A stretch of DNA of 64,000 bases from Corynebacterium sp. ACRQK (GCF_022345965.1 NZ_JAKRMU010000004.1:62001-126000); one strand, 5' to 3'. Positions 1-10,371 are shown, counted from the stretch's first letter. Made by a program: numbers and translations. Notes: generated by a model not told the origin, from the sequence alone.

Positions 1-1
1 G

Positions 2-457
2 GGTAAACGGGACGACATTATCGCGAAAGCTTTTGTCAGGTCGTTGCAGCGCCAGGAGTCGCGGGCCCTTACTCAGACCGATGCGACGGATTTTCACACG
101 GTCTTACACGGTCGCCTGGCTGAACTTTTGCCAATTGGCCCTGTCCAGCGCGAGGATTCCGCTGTGTGGGTCATTGTGGGAGCTGCAGCCTCGACGCGCG
201 AATGGCTGGCTGTCTTATACGACGCCGAGGTCACGAAGTTTCGGGCGCGCGTGTCTGAAGGTCTCGAAGCAGCGCAACGTTTCGGAAAGTTGGCCCGAGG
301 GCTGTCGCCTGAGCAAGGTGCTCGTCTTGTCACTGCACTGGTCAACGGGCTGACGATCGACTACCTCAATGCTCCTGTGGACTCGGCGAAGCAGTTGCTG
401 GCCGACCTTGCTTCGGGACTCGCGCTGATTGTAGAACCCGGTTCTCCTAAAGTCTAG
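2..457 (+). CDS. TetR-family transcriptional regulator, C-terminal part (cut by window edge)
   Basis: The reading frame is open from the first bases of the window to a TAG stop, so the gene starts outside. The visible 151 residues look like the ligand-binding and dimerisation domain of a TetR repressor: helical, with an end of the type ALVNGLTIDYL seen in TetR_C families. The N-terminal helix-turn-helix is not in view, so the DNA target and ligand cannot be inferred. An internal TTG at 44 could be mistaken for a start, but the frame continues upstream without a stop. The family call is moderately sure. Confidence 0.6.
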   Translation, partial: GKRDDIIAKAFVRSLQRQESRALTQTDATDFHTVLHGRLAELLPIGPVQREDSAVWVIVGAAASTREWLAVLYDAEVTKFRARVSEGLEAAQRFGKLARGLSPEQGARLVTALVNGLTIDYLNAPVDSAKQLLADLASGLALIVEPGSPKV

Positions 458-482
458 GACGGTACTTGGGCTGGAAGATTCG

Positions 483-784
483 GTGGTCATAGACAAACTG
501 GAAGCGGATTACCAGCGTGTCTCTTCGGCAAAATATTTCGCAGCCTTGCGCAGGATGTCGCGTTCTTCGCGCAGCTTTGCGTTTCCACTTTCTAGCTGGC
601 GGATTCGCTCGGAATCAGTCGTCGCCTTCGCCTTGTTGCGCATGGTCTTCGTGCGGGAACGTTTGCCGGTGCCGTACTGCTTAAGCCAGGAGAAAAGTAA
701 GGAACGGAGGTGTTGGCGCGTTTCCGCCACCGTGGAGCCAACGGGGTGGTCGACGTGCTCGAGGGGCTGTGGGTGTAGCGTCAA
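483..784 (-). pseudogene. IS3-family transposase OrfA/OrfB remnant
   Basis: The C-terminal part of this minus-strand frame has the leucine-rich coiled coil typical of IS3 OrfA, with RIRQLESGNAKLREERDIL followed by a stop after EETRW. In the overlapping frame just after it, VIRFQFVYDHR resembles the first residues of an IS3 OrfB, the usual frameshift arrangement. The helix-turn-helix part of OrfA is missing or scrambled beyond about position 680, and OrfB stops within about 20 residues, so this is a dead fragment. No terminal inverted repeats could be recognised. Confidence 0.65.
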
Positions 785-793
785 TGCGACAAA

Positions 794-826
794 CCCCGAC
801 CGTCTGCGTAGTGCAGCCGATCGGGG
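794..826 (-). terminator. Hairpin terminator after tRNA-Asn
   Basis: Read on the minus strand, CCCCGATCG pairs with CGGTCGGGG (one G-T pair), with an inner CTGC/GCAG stem, and is followed by TTTGT. It lies 8 nt beyond the 3' end of tRNA-Asn and fits an intrinsic terminator for that transcript. Confidence 0.6.
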
Positions 827-834
827 CTAGTAAG

Positions 835-910
835 TGGCTCCCCCAACTGGGCTCGAACCAGTGACCTTTCGATTAACAGTCGAATGCTCTGCCAACTGAG
901 CTATAGGGGA
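835..910 (-). tRNA. tRNA-Asn (anticodon GTT)
   Basis: A full cloverleaf can be drawn on the minus strand: acceptor TCCCCTA with TGGGGGA, D stem GCTC/GAGC, anticodon stem TTCGA/TCGAA around loop CTGTTAA, T arm ACTGG-TTCGAGC-CCAGT, and an encoded GCCA 3' end. The anticodon is GTT. Confidence 0.95.
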
Positions 911-1167
911 TTAAGTTGTGTGAGCTCGGGGGTTAATTCCCTTGCCCTGTGCAACGAGATCATACTCTATATGCCAACGGTGCAAACAGACAAATCGGCT
1001 GCTCAAGGGTGTAATTGTGGGGGTTGTTTTGGGTGAAGGTGGGCAGTGGTCGTGGGCAAGAGTGGAAGCTGGCGTGCGTGATGGTGGGGTATATGAGTGC
1101 CCGCGCCAGACGGTGTGGTTGAATCTTCTGTGAGCAAGCCACTCGATTGGGTGGCTTGGCTTCGCTG
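911..1167. other. Intergenic gap between two tRNA genes
   Basis: No convincing gene is seen in these 257 bp; the short frames on both strands lack family signatures. The only structure is a perfect 8-bp hairpin, CAAGCCAC (1135-1142) with GTGGCTTG (1151-1158), just before the next tRNA. It has no T run, so it need not be a terminator. Confidence 0.5.
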
Positions 1168-1241
1168 GGGGCTATAGCTCAGTCGGTTAGAGCCGCGGAC
1201 TCATAATCCGCTGGTCGCGGGTTCGAGCCCCGCTGGCCCCA
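1168..1241 (+). tRNA. tRNA with CAT anticodon (Ile2 or elongator Met)
   Basis: The cloverleaf has acceptor GGGGCTA/TGGCCCC, D stem GCTC/GAGC, anticodon stem GCGGA/TCCGC around CTCATAA, and T arm GCGGG-TTCGAGC-CCCGC, with discriminator A and no encoded CCA. The anticodon reads CAT. The GGGGCTATAGCTC 5' part resembles isoleucine tRNAs, so lysidine-modified tRNA-Ile2 is as likely as elongator tRNA-Met. It is not an initiator type, because the acceptor's first pair is a Watson-Crick G-C. Confidence 0.9.
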
Positions 1242-1254
1242 CAGAAATACGGGA

Positions 1255-1752
1255 ATGGGCACGTCAGTAGCTGCTGCGGTGCGTGCGACGGGGTTGCGTA
1301 ATTGTTTGCGTGTGGCGCCGTTGGCTGCGGAGGATCTGGTGCGCGCGTTGCTGCGCCGTCCGCCGAAGTACATCGATTCGGTCGGTTGCCCGGGCGAGGC
1401 TGCGGTGATGACGGCCCCGGGTTCCTCGGAAGGGCTGGATCGCATGCTGGAAGCTTCGGGGCTGGAGCATGGCGTGTACCCGGAGACCGTCGCTGCCCGT
1501 ATTTTGGCGCTGATTGGTTTCTATTCGCCGGCGCGGACGGCCGGGAATGTTTCTTGCCCGGCGCTTTTCCAGGTGATGTCTAATGACGCCGTCACTCCAA
1601 CAAATGTCGCCCTCAAAGCAGCTGGCAAGGTTCGGCGGGCCACGGTGCACATTCACGAGGGCGGCCACTTCGACCCGTACGTGGAGCCACTGTTCTCGGA
1701 GATCATTGAGGAGCAGCTGGCGTTCCTGCGAAAGGAAGTGCCTGTGAGGTAG
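1255..1752 (+). pseudogene. alpha/beta hydrolase, 5'-truncated remnant
   Basis: The 165 residues correspond to the C-terminal half of an alpha/beta-hydrolase: a strand followed by the acid in VMSNDAVTP and the catalytic histidine in EGGHFDPY close to the C-terminus. The N-terminal half, with the nucleophile elbow GxSxG, is missing, and the frame begins 14 bp after the CAT tRNA with no ribosome binding site. The tRNA end may be the deletion or integration point that removed the start. The protein would lack the nucleophile, so I call it a pseudogene. Confidence 0.65.
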
Positions 1753-1797
1753 GGGGAGCTTCACCTAGATTGCGGAACTAGCGGTTAGCCGGGCTTG

Positions 1798-4700
1798 ACC
1801 ATTTCCCCGCTGGCGCGGGGAGCACTGGATAGACAGCAGCGCAGGCTCGCGGGAGACCGGCTCATCCCCGCTGGCGCGGGGAGCACTTCGTGTGCCGCGC
1901 GACATCACGCGGGTAAAGCGGCTCATCCCCGCTGGCGCGGGGAGCACCGTCATATTTCCACTGTTGCAGAATCCGAGGTCGGCTCATCCCCGCTGGCGCG
2001 GGGAGCACGAGGCCGGACAGCTCACCGCGCTATTCCAATCAGGCTCATCCCCGCTGGCGCGGGGAGCACTTTCGCGATTGTCAACCCGTGCTGGAAAATT
2101 CGGCTCATCCCCGCTGGCGCGGGGAGCACATTATCGCCGTCAAAGTGTCTTGCTTTGGAACCGGCTCATCCCCGCTGGCGCGGGGAGCACGGGGCTAGTG
2201 TGTGTAGGCCGGGGCGGTCTAGGGGCTCATCCCCGCTGGCGCGGGGAGCACGAGACGTGATGGACATGAACGCGCTCTTTACAGGGCTCATCCCCGCTGG
2301 CGCGGGGAGCACGTGAACCTAACAGCACCAACGCTGTTCAAATTCGGCTCATCCCCGCTGGCGCGGGGAGCACTCGACGATGAAGGGCTTGCGCTTCGTG
2401 GAGGCCGGCTCATCCCCGCTGGCGCGGGGAGCACGCCGCATTCTGCTCCATCGAAGAACGCCTCGACGGCTCATCCCCGCTGGCGCGGGGAGCACTAGTG
2501 GTCGGCCTGGACGGGCGGGGCGGGGCTGGGCTCATCCCCGCTGGCGCGGGGAGCACCATTACATCTGGCCAGTGCACCGGACTGTCGTGGGCTCATCCCC
2601 GCTGGCGCGGGGAGCACGGTTTCCCAGACGCTGATGTTGTCGATGCGGGGGGGGGGGGGCTCATCCCCGCTGGCGCGGGGAGCACGCGCCCGTTTTCTCG
2701 CCCGGCGCCGCCCGGCGCGGCTCATCCCCGCTGGCGCGGGGAGCACAATCCGTCACCCTCACGTGCCATAGCGTCAGACGGCTCATCCCCGCTGGCGCGG
2801 GGAGCACCGGCGGTAACTAACAGTAACCCAAAGTAACCTGGGCTCATCCCCGCTGGCGCGGGGAGCACGTTTTCGTTGGTCCAGCCATTCCGCGCGGCTG
2901 GGGCTCATCCCCGCTGGCGCGGGGAGCACTCGCGCCGAGGCCACAGCAGATCGTCGGCAGACGGCTCATCCCCGCTGGCGCGGGGAGCACACGGTAGGGA
3001 GTGCTTCGGTGTCTTTCCACTCAGGCTCATCCCCGCTGGCGCGGGGAGCACGCGATCGTGAACTCGCTCGGCATGTCGCGGAGCGGCTCATCCCCGCTGG
3101 CGCGGGGAGCACTTTTTCGGCGGTGGCGTGGGTAGTCCAGTGAACGGCTCATCCCCGCTGGCGCGGGGAGCACTTTTTCGGCGGTGGCGTGGGTAGTCCA
3201 GTGAACGGCTCATCCCCGCTGGCGCGGGGAGCACGCATCGAGATAACCGCATCCACGGAAACCGACAGGCTCATCCCCGCTGGCGCGGGGAGCACAGCTC
3301 TTGAGCTTGCTTGCGTCGCTTCTCTGCCGGCTCATCCCCGCTGGCGCGGGGAGCACCGCTGGGGCTATCAGTTGGGCGCGCAGGGCAGCGGCTCATCCCC
3401 GCTGGCGCGGGGAGCACACCTCACCCGTGTTGACTAGGGGGTGATTAGCGGCTCATCCCCGCTGGCGCGGGGAGCACGATGGGTACACAACCACCTCAAA
3501 CAGGCCGAACGGCTCATCCCCGCTGGCGCGGGGAGCACTACAACCGACGGCGCGCACACCGGTGGTGGTCAGGCTCATCCCCGCTGGCGCGGGGAGCACG
3601 CCCAACAGCCCGTCCAGCGGCCAACGGTAGAGGGCTCATCCCCGCTGGCGCGGGGAGCACGACGGTATCGCCGCACAGCGTCATTTCGGGATCGGCTCAT
3701 CCCCGCTGGCGCGGGGAGCACTGTCGGACCACAAGGCATCGGCAAATCAACCATCGGCTCATCCCCGCTGGCGCGGGGAGCACCACCGCACACTCAAACA
3801 CGATATTCCTGGCCACGGCTCATCCCCGCTGGCGCGGGGAGCACTCCTGTCCCATCTGACAGTTACGTATCTAGTTCGGCTCATCCCCGCTGGCGCGGGG
3901 AGCACAGCTCCTGGTTGAGGACGTGGATCGTCGGCTTCGGCTCATCCCCGCTGGCGCGGGGAGCACGTGGGGGAGTTGGAGCAGCGGGGTGTAGCCCCGG
4001 GCTCATCCCCGCTGGCGCGGGGAGCACGAACACGGCTGGTTGTATGCCCGCGTCGAGGGCGGCTCATCCCCGCTGGCGCGGGGAGCACGAACACGGCTGG
4101 TTGTATGCCCGCGTCGAGGGCGGCTCATCCCCGCTGGCGCGGGGAGCACCGCCAACTCAAAGCTGATGACCTTAGTGCCGACGGCTCATCCCCGCTGGCG
4201 CGGGGAGCACGTCTAGTCGGTAGACAGTTATTCATGTGTGACCGGCTCATCCCCGCTGGCGCGGGGAGCACGGGTGTTAGCGGGGATTAATCACGCGCGA
4301 AGTAGGCTCATCCCCGCTGGCGCGGGGAGCACACACCCAGATCAACACTCCCCACCGGCCTCAACGGCTCATCCCCGCTGGCGCGGGGAGCACCGATTCA
4401 CTGCCAACGGCAAGGCCGTGGCCAACGGCTCATCCCCGCTGGCGCGGGGAGCACCCTGGCATGAAATATCCAGGGTGGTGCCCACACGGCTCATCCCCGC
4501 TGGCGCGGGGAGCACCTGGGAGAGCCGCCCAGAGGGGCTACACATGACGGCTCATCCCCGCTGGCGCGGGGAGCACCTGGGAGAGCCGCCCAGAGGGGCT
4601 ACACATGACGGCTCATCCCCGCTGGCGCGGGGAGCACTTGGCACTATCCTCGGTTTTGTAGCCTCGGCGCGGCTCATCCCCGCTGGCGCGGGGAGCACGG

Positions 4701-7625
4701 AAAATCGACTCACATGAGATCACCGCAATCCGGCTCATCCCCGCTGGCGCGGGGAGCACGCGGCCTCACTAGCCCCCGCGGCGTCACTTGCCGGCTCATC
4801 CCCGCTGGCGCGGGGAGCACGGGAGAGTGAATTGGTGTTTGATGGGGATCTGAGGCTCATCCCCGCTGGCGCGGGGAGCACGACCGCGTGTTCTGGGACT
4901 TTAACGAGTCCGAAGGCTCATCCCCGCTGGCGCGGGGAGCACCAGGTTAACGGTGGGCTGTTGAATATTATGAACGGCTCATCCCCGCTGGCGCGGGGAG
5001 CACATTAAAGAGATGGTGGAAAAGGGGTGGGCGGACGGCTCATCCCCGCTGGCGCGGGGAGCACTTAGCCGCATTGCCAACGGCGCCGAGCATACCCGGC
5101 TCATCCCCGCTGGCGCGGGGAGCACCGTGTCCAGTCTCCTGGGGTATTCCAGCCGATCGGCTCATCCCCGCTGGCGCGGGGAGCACGCACTCACGGCGGT
5201 AGACCACATGCTTTGAAACGGCTCATCCCCGCTGGCGCGGGGAGCACCGATTACCGGGGTTATTGATTGGTTTAAGGGGCGGCTCATCCCCGCTGGCGCG
5301 GGGAGCACGGTGCCTGCCCCTATGGCCGTACCGAAGGTAATGGCTCATCCCCGCTGGCGCGGGGAGCACCTGCAGCTGACCGCCCTGGATGCGCCGAAGT
5401 ACGGCTCATCCCCGCTGGCGCGGGGAGCACGGCGATGGGGTGGGTGGTTGTCATTAGTTTTCCGGCTCATCCCCGCTGGCGCGGGGAGCACCCGGTATCT
5501 CTCTAGCCGGTTGTGACCTCGGCAGGCTCATCCCCGCTGGCGCGGGGAGCACGAGAAGGGAGACGAGTAATGGACTACGAGGGTCGGCTCATCCCCGCTG
5601 GCGCGGGGAGCACGAAGTCACAACTCGGATCAGGGGAACGAAAGTCGGCTCATCCCCGCTGGCGCGGGGAGCACTGGGATTTGGTTGGGGTTGTCGCAGG
5701 TGAAGACGGCTCATCCCCGCTGGCGCGGGGAGCACCTGGCAGGGAAGCTAGGTAGCCTGATCGGAAAAGGCTCATCCCCGCTGGCGCGGGGAGCACGCGG
5801 TAACCGTCGATCTCTAGCCAGGGAGTTACGGCTCATCCCCGCTGGCGCGGGGAGCACCCGAGGTTCTTGAGCTACGCCGCCTTGTGCTCAGGCTCATCCC
5901 CGCTGGCGCGGGGAGCACTTCCTTGACGTGGGCAACAAGGCGCTTGTGTTCGGCTCATCCCCGCTGGCGCGGGGAGCACTCATCGTCGGATCCACCAACG
6001 CCACCGAAGGCGGCTCATCCCCGCTGGCGCGGGGAGCACCGGAATTGTCGCCCCTCGGGCGGCAGGGGGAACGGCTCATCCCCGCTGGCGCGGGGAGCAC
6101 GCTTGTCACCGACGTCATGGTTGACGGGCGCCCGGCTCATCCCCGCTGGCGCGGGGAGCACTGCTGCTGCGAGCTGCGCGGCGGGTTCGACCACGGCTCA
6201 TCCCCGCTGGCGCGGGGAGCACGACGGTTGAGGCGGGTAGGTCGGAGAAGAACTAGGCTCATCCCCGCTGGCGCGGGGAGCACTGCGCGTTACTGCCGAA
6301 CTGCCACAACGCGGGCGGCTCATCCCCGCTGGCGCGGGGAGCACGCATGTGGTTGTCCTTTCTCGAACCCTTCTCGAGGCTCATCCCCGCTGGCGCGGGG
6401 AGCACTTGCGCACTTGTCGCCCGAACTCGTTACGCCACGGCTCATCCCCGCTGGCGCGGGGAGCACACCGTATATTTCTTCGTGCTGTAGCCGAAAATCG
6501 GCTCATCCCCGCTGGCGCGGGGAGCACGCGCGGAGGGTCGCCGCCCCCGGCATCCGAGTAGGCTCATCCCCGCTGGCGCGGGGAGCACTCAAACCTGTAT
6601 TGACGATCAGCACCGGCGGTAGGCTCATCCCCGCTGGCGCGGGGAGCACCCACCCGAGGTGCCTACCGCCGCCTTGTACCCCGGCTCATCCCCGCTGGCG
6701 CGGGGAGCACTCCTTGGCAAAAGGCTTGAGCTTGCCCTTGTACGGCTCATCCCCGCTGGCGCGGGGAGCACTTGTTGTGGCCGCGCAATTGCTTGCGCCG
6801 ATTCGGCTCATCCCCGCTGGCGCGGGGAGCACTTTTCTCCTTCCTGCCGGTACCAGGACTTGCACGGCTCATCCCCGCTGGCGCGGGGAGCACCAGCAAC
6901 AATCAGCGCGGAAATATCGGCGGGCAGGCTCATCCCCGCTGGCGCGGGGAGCACACAGGTGGGACAATCACCCTAGGCAGCAAGGCCGGCTCATCCCCGC
7001 TGGCGCGGGGAGCACGTCACCCACGCTCCAGGCAGACGCAGCATTGTCGGCTCATCCCCGCTGGCGCGGGGAGCACAATTTGGACTACCCAACCGACCCA
7101 CTCACACGCGGCTCATCCCCGCTGGCGCGGGGAGCACGGAGACGGCGCGGATGGCGTGGACTGGGTCTACGGCTCATCCCCGCTGGCGCGGGGAGCACTG
7201 GCGTGAAACTGGGCGCGCCCGATAGCGCCCAGGCTCATCCCCGCTGGCGCGGGGAGCACGGTGGACGACCAGACGGCCATCTGACAGGTTTCGGCTCATC
7301 CCCGCTGGCGCGGGGAGCACGGGTGTGGGGTCATGGTGCGGTGGGGGTCATCTGGCTCATCCCCGCTGGCGCGGGGAGCACTGTGGCGGCGCGGGTGGAG
7401 CCGTGGTTGCATACGGCTCATCCCCGCTGGCGCGGGGAGCACTTTGCGCTTCTTTTCCTGCTCGATACGGCGGGCGGCTCATCCCCGCTGGCGCGGGGAG
7501 CACGATGGTTTCTATATCGTCTCGGCGCGGCAATCGGGCTCATCCCCGCTGGCGCGGGGAGCACTGCCTGCGACGCGTCGTGTGTTGGGGCGGACGAGGC
7601 TCATCCCCGCTGGCGCGGGGAGCAC
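1798..7625 (-). CRISPR. Type I-E CRISPR array, 96 repeats and 95 spacers
   Basis: I walked every repeat start. The 28-bp unit recurs with a 61-bp period (33-bp spacers). Exceptions are 32-bp spacers ending at 2101, 3449 and 6011, a 34-bp spacer at 3722-3755 and a 40-bp spacer at 2618-2657. On the transcribed minus strand the repeat core is CTCCCCGCGCCAGCGGGG, a 6-bp stem with a GCCA loop, followed by the ATGAGCC handle; this matches the I-E repeat family. Repeats are identical by eye except the last (1798-1825), whose handle has decayed, marking the leader-distal end. Three spacers are duplicated in adjacent units: 3113-3145/3174-3206, 4028-4060/4089-4121 and 4516-4548/4577-4609. Long open frames across the array are artefacts. 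Confidence 0.99.
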
Positions 7626-7720
7626 ACTCTCTGAGCTGTGGTTCTTTGAGCCGTTAGGCCAATTCTACTTCAACTTGTTTTCCCTACCGCCTACCGGACT
7701 AGCGAACGATCACCACCGCT
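7626..7720 (-). promoter_or_regulatory. CRISPR leader
   Basis: These 95 bp lie between the cas2 stop and the first intact repeat, on the side opposite the decayed repeat, where the leader is expected. They are less GC-rich than the array. A possible -10, TAGAAT, reads on the minus strand at 7667-7662, about 36 bp before the first repeat. No good -35 was seen. Confidence 0.65.
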
Positions 7721-8044
7721 TTACCTCCGCCGGGCTTTACTCCATCCGCGTCGCCTCGCCGAAGGCTCCCGGTTGTTGGGCCGCGTAATTAGGTTCACGC
7801 CGTCGAAATCAGTTGGAACCCAGTTATGTCGGTGGGTCTTGAAGTCAAATCCCTGTTCGTTTGCCGCTTGAAATACCATGATTGCGCGTCCGTCCTTCAC
7901 CAGGTCACATGTTCGCTCCCAAACCTGGTCGCGCACCCTGGCACTGGGGCGACCTACAAACACACCCGGAGAAATCTCCAACAGCCATCTTGTGAGGTCA
8001 CCGCGAAGACCCGCAGGGCACGCAGTTACAACTAAGACCATCAT
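7721..8044 (-). CDS. cas2: CRISPR-associated endonuclease Cas2, type I-E
   Basis: Cas2 dimers bridge two Cas1 dimers in the spacer-integration complex. This 107-residue protein has the I-E (CasF-like) pattern: an N-terminal strand MMVLVVTACPAGLRGDLTRW, the segment EISPGVFVGRPSARVRDQVW and FKTHRHNWVPTDFDG near the end. I place the start at the ATG at 8044, overlapping the cas1 stop by 4 nt (ATGA); the next ATG at 8041 is an alternative. The frame is open 20 codons further upstream, but those lie inside cas1. It is the last gene before the leader. Confidence 0.95.
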   Translation of the reverse strand: MMVLVVTACPAGLRGDLTRWLLEISPGVFVGRPSARVRDQVWERTCDLVKDGRAIMVFQAANEQGFDFKTHRHNWVPTDFDGVNLITRPNNREPSARRRGWSKARRR

Positions 8045-8982
8045 CTGATTGGCCCATCGTCTGACCAATTGCGCTTGGAAGCCACGACCTCCAAGTCCGA
8101 CCACAACACCAGCTCAGCATCAATATTCTGAGCCTCAGAGCTCATCTCCATAAGGAACATCAGATCCCGAATCATGGTCGGTAAAAGGTTCTTTTTCACC
8201 ACATAATCGCGGATCACCCTTCGAATGTTCACGTCGGCGGTCAGCTCGTTCTCCGCAACTGCATCAAACGCCGCTGGAATCGAAACTTCTGCCTTGTACA
8301 GATCCGCAATGTCGTAGACAAAAGCGCGTTCCGTGCCTTGGTGAATTACGCCTAAGGAAGGAATGAACCCCAGCGACGCGATGACCGCATGGGCCACTCC
8401 GTATAGGGCTGCATTCGCCGCCGTCAGGGTTCGGTTGATCGGGTCGCCACTGGAAAAATTCTGCGGATCGTAATTCCGTTTCTTCCAAGTCACACCGGTC
8501 CGCGCGGCCTCGGCCTGATAGATCTTCTTCATTCGAGATCCTTCACGTCCGCGAAGCTGCGCCATCGTCGCACGTGAAATATCTTCGCCAGGGAAGCGCA
8601 TGGCGTACATCTGTCTGGCGCAGAAAAGCCTGCGGCGCTGGTTGCTTACTATTGACGCCTGCGCCTCCGCCGCTGCCGAAGAATTCGATAGCGAACGACC
8701 GGATGCGTAGTAGCGCACCCCCTTTTCTCCAACCCATACGACGGAAACCCCTGAATCTCCCAGAAGTGCCATCGCCGCGTACGTCACTTTGGTACCTGGG
8801 CCAAGCATTAAGGCAGCAACGCTTGCCGCAGGCATATGGGTGATGCCGCTTTCATCTGCGAATGTAACCGCGTTATTGTCACGATTGACCACGCAACGCT
8901 CGGCGTACAGGAAGGAAATCCGATCCTGCACGCGTGGCAGGATGGGGCGCTCCATGGGTGATTTCGAGGGGTGTGGCACCAT
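8041..8982 (-). CDS. cas1: CRISPR-associated integrase Cas1, type I-E
   Basis: Cas1 catalyses spacer integration at the leader-repeat junction. The 313-residue protein carries the metal-binding residues at Glu147 (LRGREGSR), His214 (GVIHQGTERA) and Asp224/Asp227 (VYDIADLYK). Each is offset by +6 from the E. coli I-E Cas1 catalytic positions E141, H208, D218 and D221, so the active site is intact. It starts 10 bp after the cas6e stop and overlaps cas2 by 4 nt, which indicates translational coupling. A second ATG at 8955 is possible, but the first is preceded by TTGAGG. Confidence 0.97.
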   Translation of the reverse strand: MVPHPSKSPMERPILPRVQDRISFLYAERCVVNRDNNAVTFADESGITHMPAASVAALMLGPGTKVTYAAMALLGDSGVSVVWVGEKGVRYYASGRSLSNSSAAAEAQASIVSNQRRRLFCARQMYAMRFPGEDISRATMAQLRGREGSRMKKIYQAEAARTGVTWKKRNYDPQNFSSGDPINRTLTAANAALYGVAHAVIASLGFIPSLGVIHQGTERAFVYDIADLYKAEVSIPAAFDAVAENELTADVNIRRVIRDYVVKKNLLPTMIRDLMFLMEMSSEAQNIDAELVLWSDLEVVASKRNWSDDGPIR

Positions 8983-8992
8983 AGCTCAAGCC

Positions 8993-9667
8993 TCAGCTTG
9001 TCTTGCTCGGGGTGGGCTTGGCCAGCGTCAATAGGCCACAACCATAGGCCTTGCCCCGACCAATGCCCTCGACAAGTGACTTTCTAAAGGATTCAACATC
9101 GTCGATCTGCAGAGTACCTCGGTAGCGCACCGTGCCAATCACAACCTGGCGGCCTTTTGGATTCTTCGCCAGCTTCGAAAAGCGCAGTGTCTTCCGCTCT
9201 ACGATCAGGGTTTCCAGCGGGGTGAAGCCACAGCTTTTGGCCTTGTTGCGAAACCATTCCAACTGAGCTTCCTCGCCCACCAGCGCTGTGAGTTTGCCAC
9301 GGGTACCCCGCGGGGAGCCAGGAGCCTTTTTGGCCCCCACAGGGTTTAGTACGACTTCGTAATGCCACTGTTGGCCATCCGCGAGAGCTTCCAGCAGGCG
9401 GTTGTAGCTTGCCTTCTGTGGATCGTGTTCGGAACCGGTTTGCTCGGCGATCTTGGCCGGATCGCAGCTATCCGGTCCGACGATGTACACAGAATGCTCG
9501 TCGGCTCCCCGAGTTTTGCCGTCGTGGCGCCAGAGAATTCGTTCTTTATCGCCGACTTTCTCGGGGAAGCAGCTCAGAACTGCCGCATGCATAGCCTGCG
9601 GATTTCCCAGTAACTTTCGTGCTTGCCGACTGCTGGGGTTGAGGTGAAGTCGAGTGAAGGTCGTCAT
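8993..9667 (-). CDS. cas6e: crRNA-processing endoribonuclease Cas6e (CasE/Cse3)
   Basis: Cas6e cuts the repeat hairpin of pre-crRNA and stays bound to the 3' stem-loop of Cascade. The 224-residue sequence shows a ferredoxin-like start MTTFTRLHL, a histidine at about 27 (MHAAVLSCF) matching the catalytic His of the family, and the C-terminal glycine-rich loop GIGRGKAYGCGLL at about 202-214. Length is usual for CasE. The start overlaps the cas5 stop by 4 nt. The intact CCCCGC/GCGGGG stem of the array repeat is the expected substrate. Confidence 0.96.
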   Translation of the reverse strand: MTTFTRLHLNPSSRQARKLLGNPQAMHAAVLSCFPEKVGDKERILWRHDGKTRGADEHSVYIVGPDSCDPAKIAEQTGSEHDPQKASYNRLLEALADGQQWHYEVVLNPVGAKKAPGSPRGTRGKLTALVGEEAQLEWFRNKAKSCGFTPLETLIVERKTLRFSKLAKNPKGRQVVIGTVRYRGTLQIDDVESFRKSLVEGIGRGKAYGCGLLTLAKPTPSKTS

Positions 9668-10371
9668 GCCTGCATCACCGCCTCCATAAATGGGTCGTTG
9701 GTTGAACTAAGGTCATTCTCGACGGGCACCCCGGTTTTGTCTTGGACGACGTCTCGCCAACCGTACTTCCGATGTTCTTGGGAGAATGAGATTGGTACGT
9801 CGCGTCTGGCTATGCCGGCTTCACCCTGTGTGGCGTCACGAAAAATAGGCAGTGAGAGCTTCGGCGCCCGAGTTTTCCTGTGGGCGCGGGTAGCCTGCCA
9901 GTCGGTTGCGCGCAGTGCGTCGACGGCCGAGCCGCGGAACGTTCCGAGATAAAGATTCGGGGGAGCGGGGCACGAACGACGCCCAAGGAACAACGGGAAA
10001 CGTGGTCGTTGGACGGCGCCGGCGAGTTCGTCGATGAAGGAATCATTGTCTGATTCGATGGCCGCGACGAAAACAGCATCCTCAAGGTAGTAGCGCGTGA
10101 CCAGGTTCGCGTTGTCCTTTGGCCTTCTCTGCCAGGGCTGGGCAGTCTGGTAATCCCGCAGTAGGGAACCAGGCTGATCCACACGAACGGCGAACGTTAG
10201 AGCTGCAAGGTCTTGCAGATCGTCAGTGCGCTGGCGCCCTTGTGCAGCGGCTAGAAGCCCCAGCACACCGGACTTGGTAGGAACCTGCTCGGTGGCGCGT
10301 TGCTTGAATCGGCTAGTCGCGCCCCACGATTGCATAGGGCCGGAAAGCCTAAGTAGAAGGGTAGAGGGCAT
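9664..10371 (-). CDS. cas5e: Cascade subunit Cas5e (CasD)
   Basis: Cas5e binds the 5' handle of the crRNA at the foot of Cascade. The 235 residues begin with the typical Cas5 strand and motif LLLRLSGPMQSWGATSRF, followed by PTKSGVLGLLAAAQG, both hallmarks of CasD. The length is normal. The ATG overlaps the cas7 stop in a TAATG arrangement, so the two are translationally coupled. Confidence 0.96.
   Translation of the reverse strand: MPSTLLLRLSGPMQSWGATSRFKQRATEQVPTKSGVLGLLAAAQGRQRTDDLQDLAALTFAVRVDQPGSLLRDYQTAQPWQRRPKDNANLVTRYYLEDAVFVAAIESDNDSFIDELAGAVQRPRFPLFLGRRSCPAPPNLYLGTFRGSAVDALRATDWQATRAHRKTRAPKLSLPIFRDATQGEAGIARRDVPISFSQEHRKYGWRDVVQDKTGVPVENDLSSTNDPFMEAVMQA

Noticed and set aside
5928..7634. 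568-codon open frame and several 60-240 codon frames encoding SSPLARGA, LIPAGAGST and AHPRWRGEH repeats
   Set aside because: They are translations of the CRISPR repeat in different frames. The unit has no stop codon in these frames; there is no ribosome site and the spacers encode unrelated residues.
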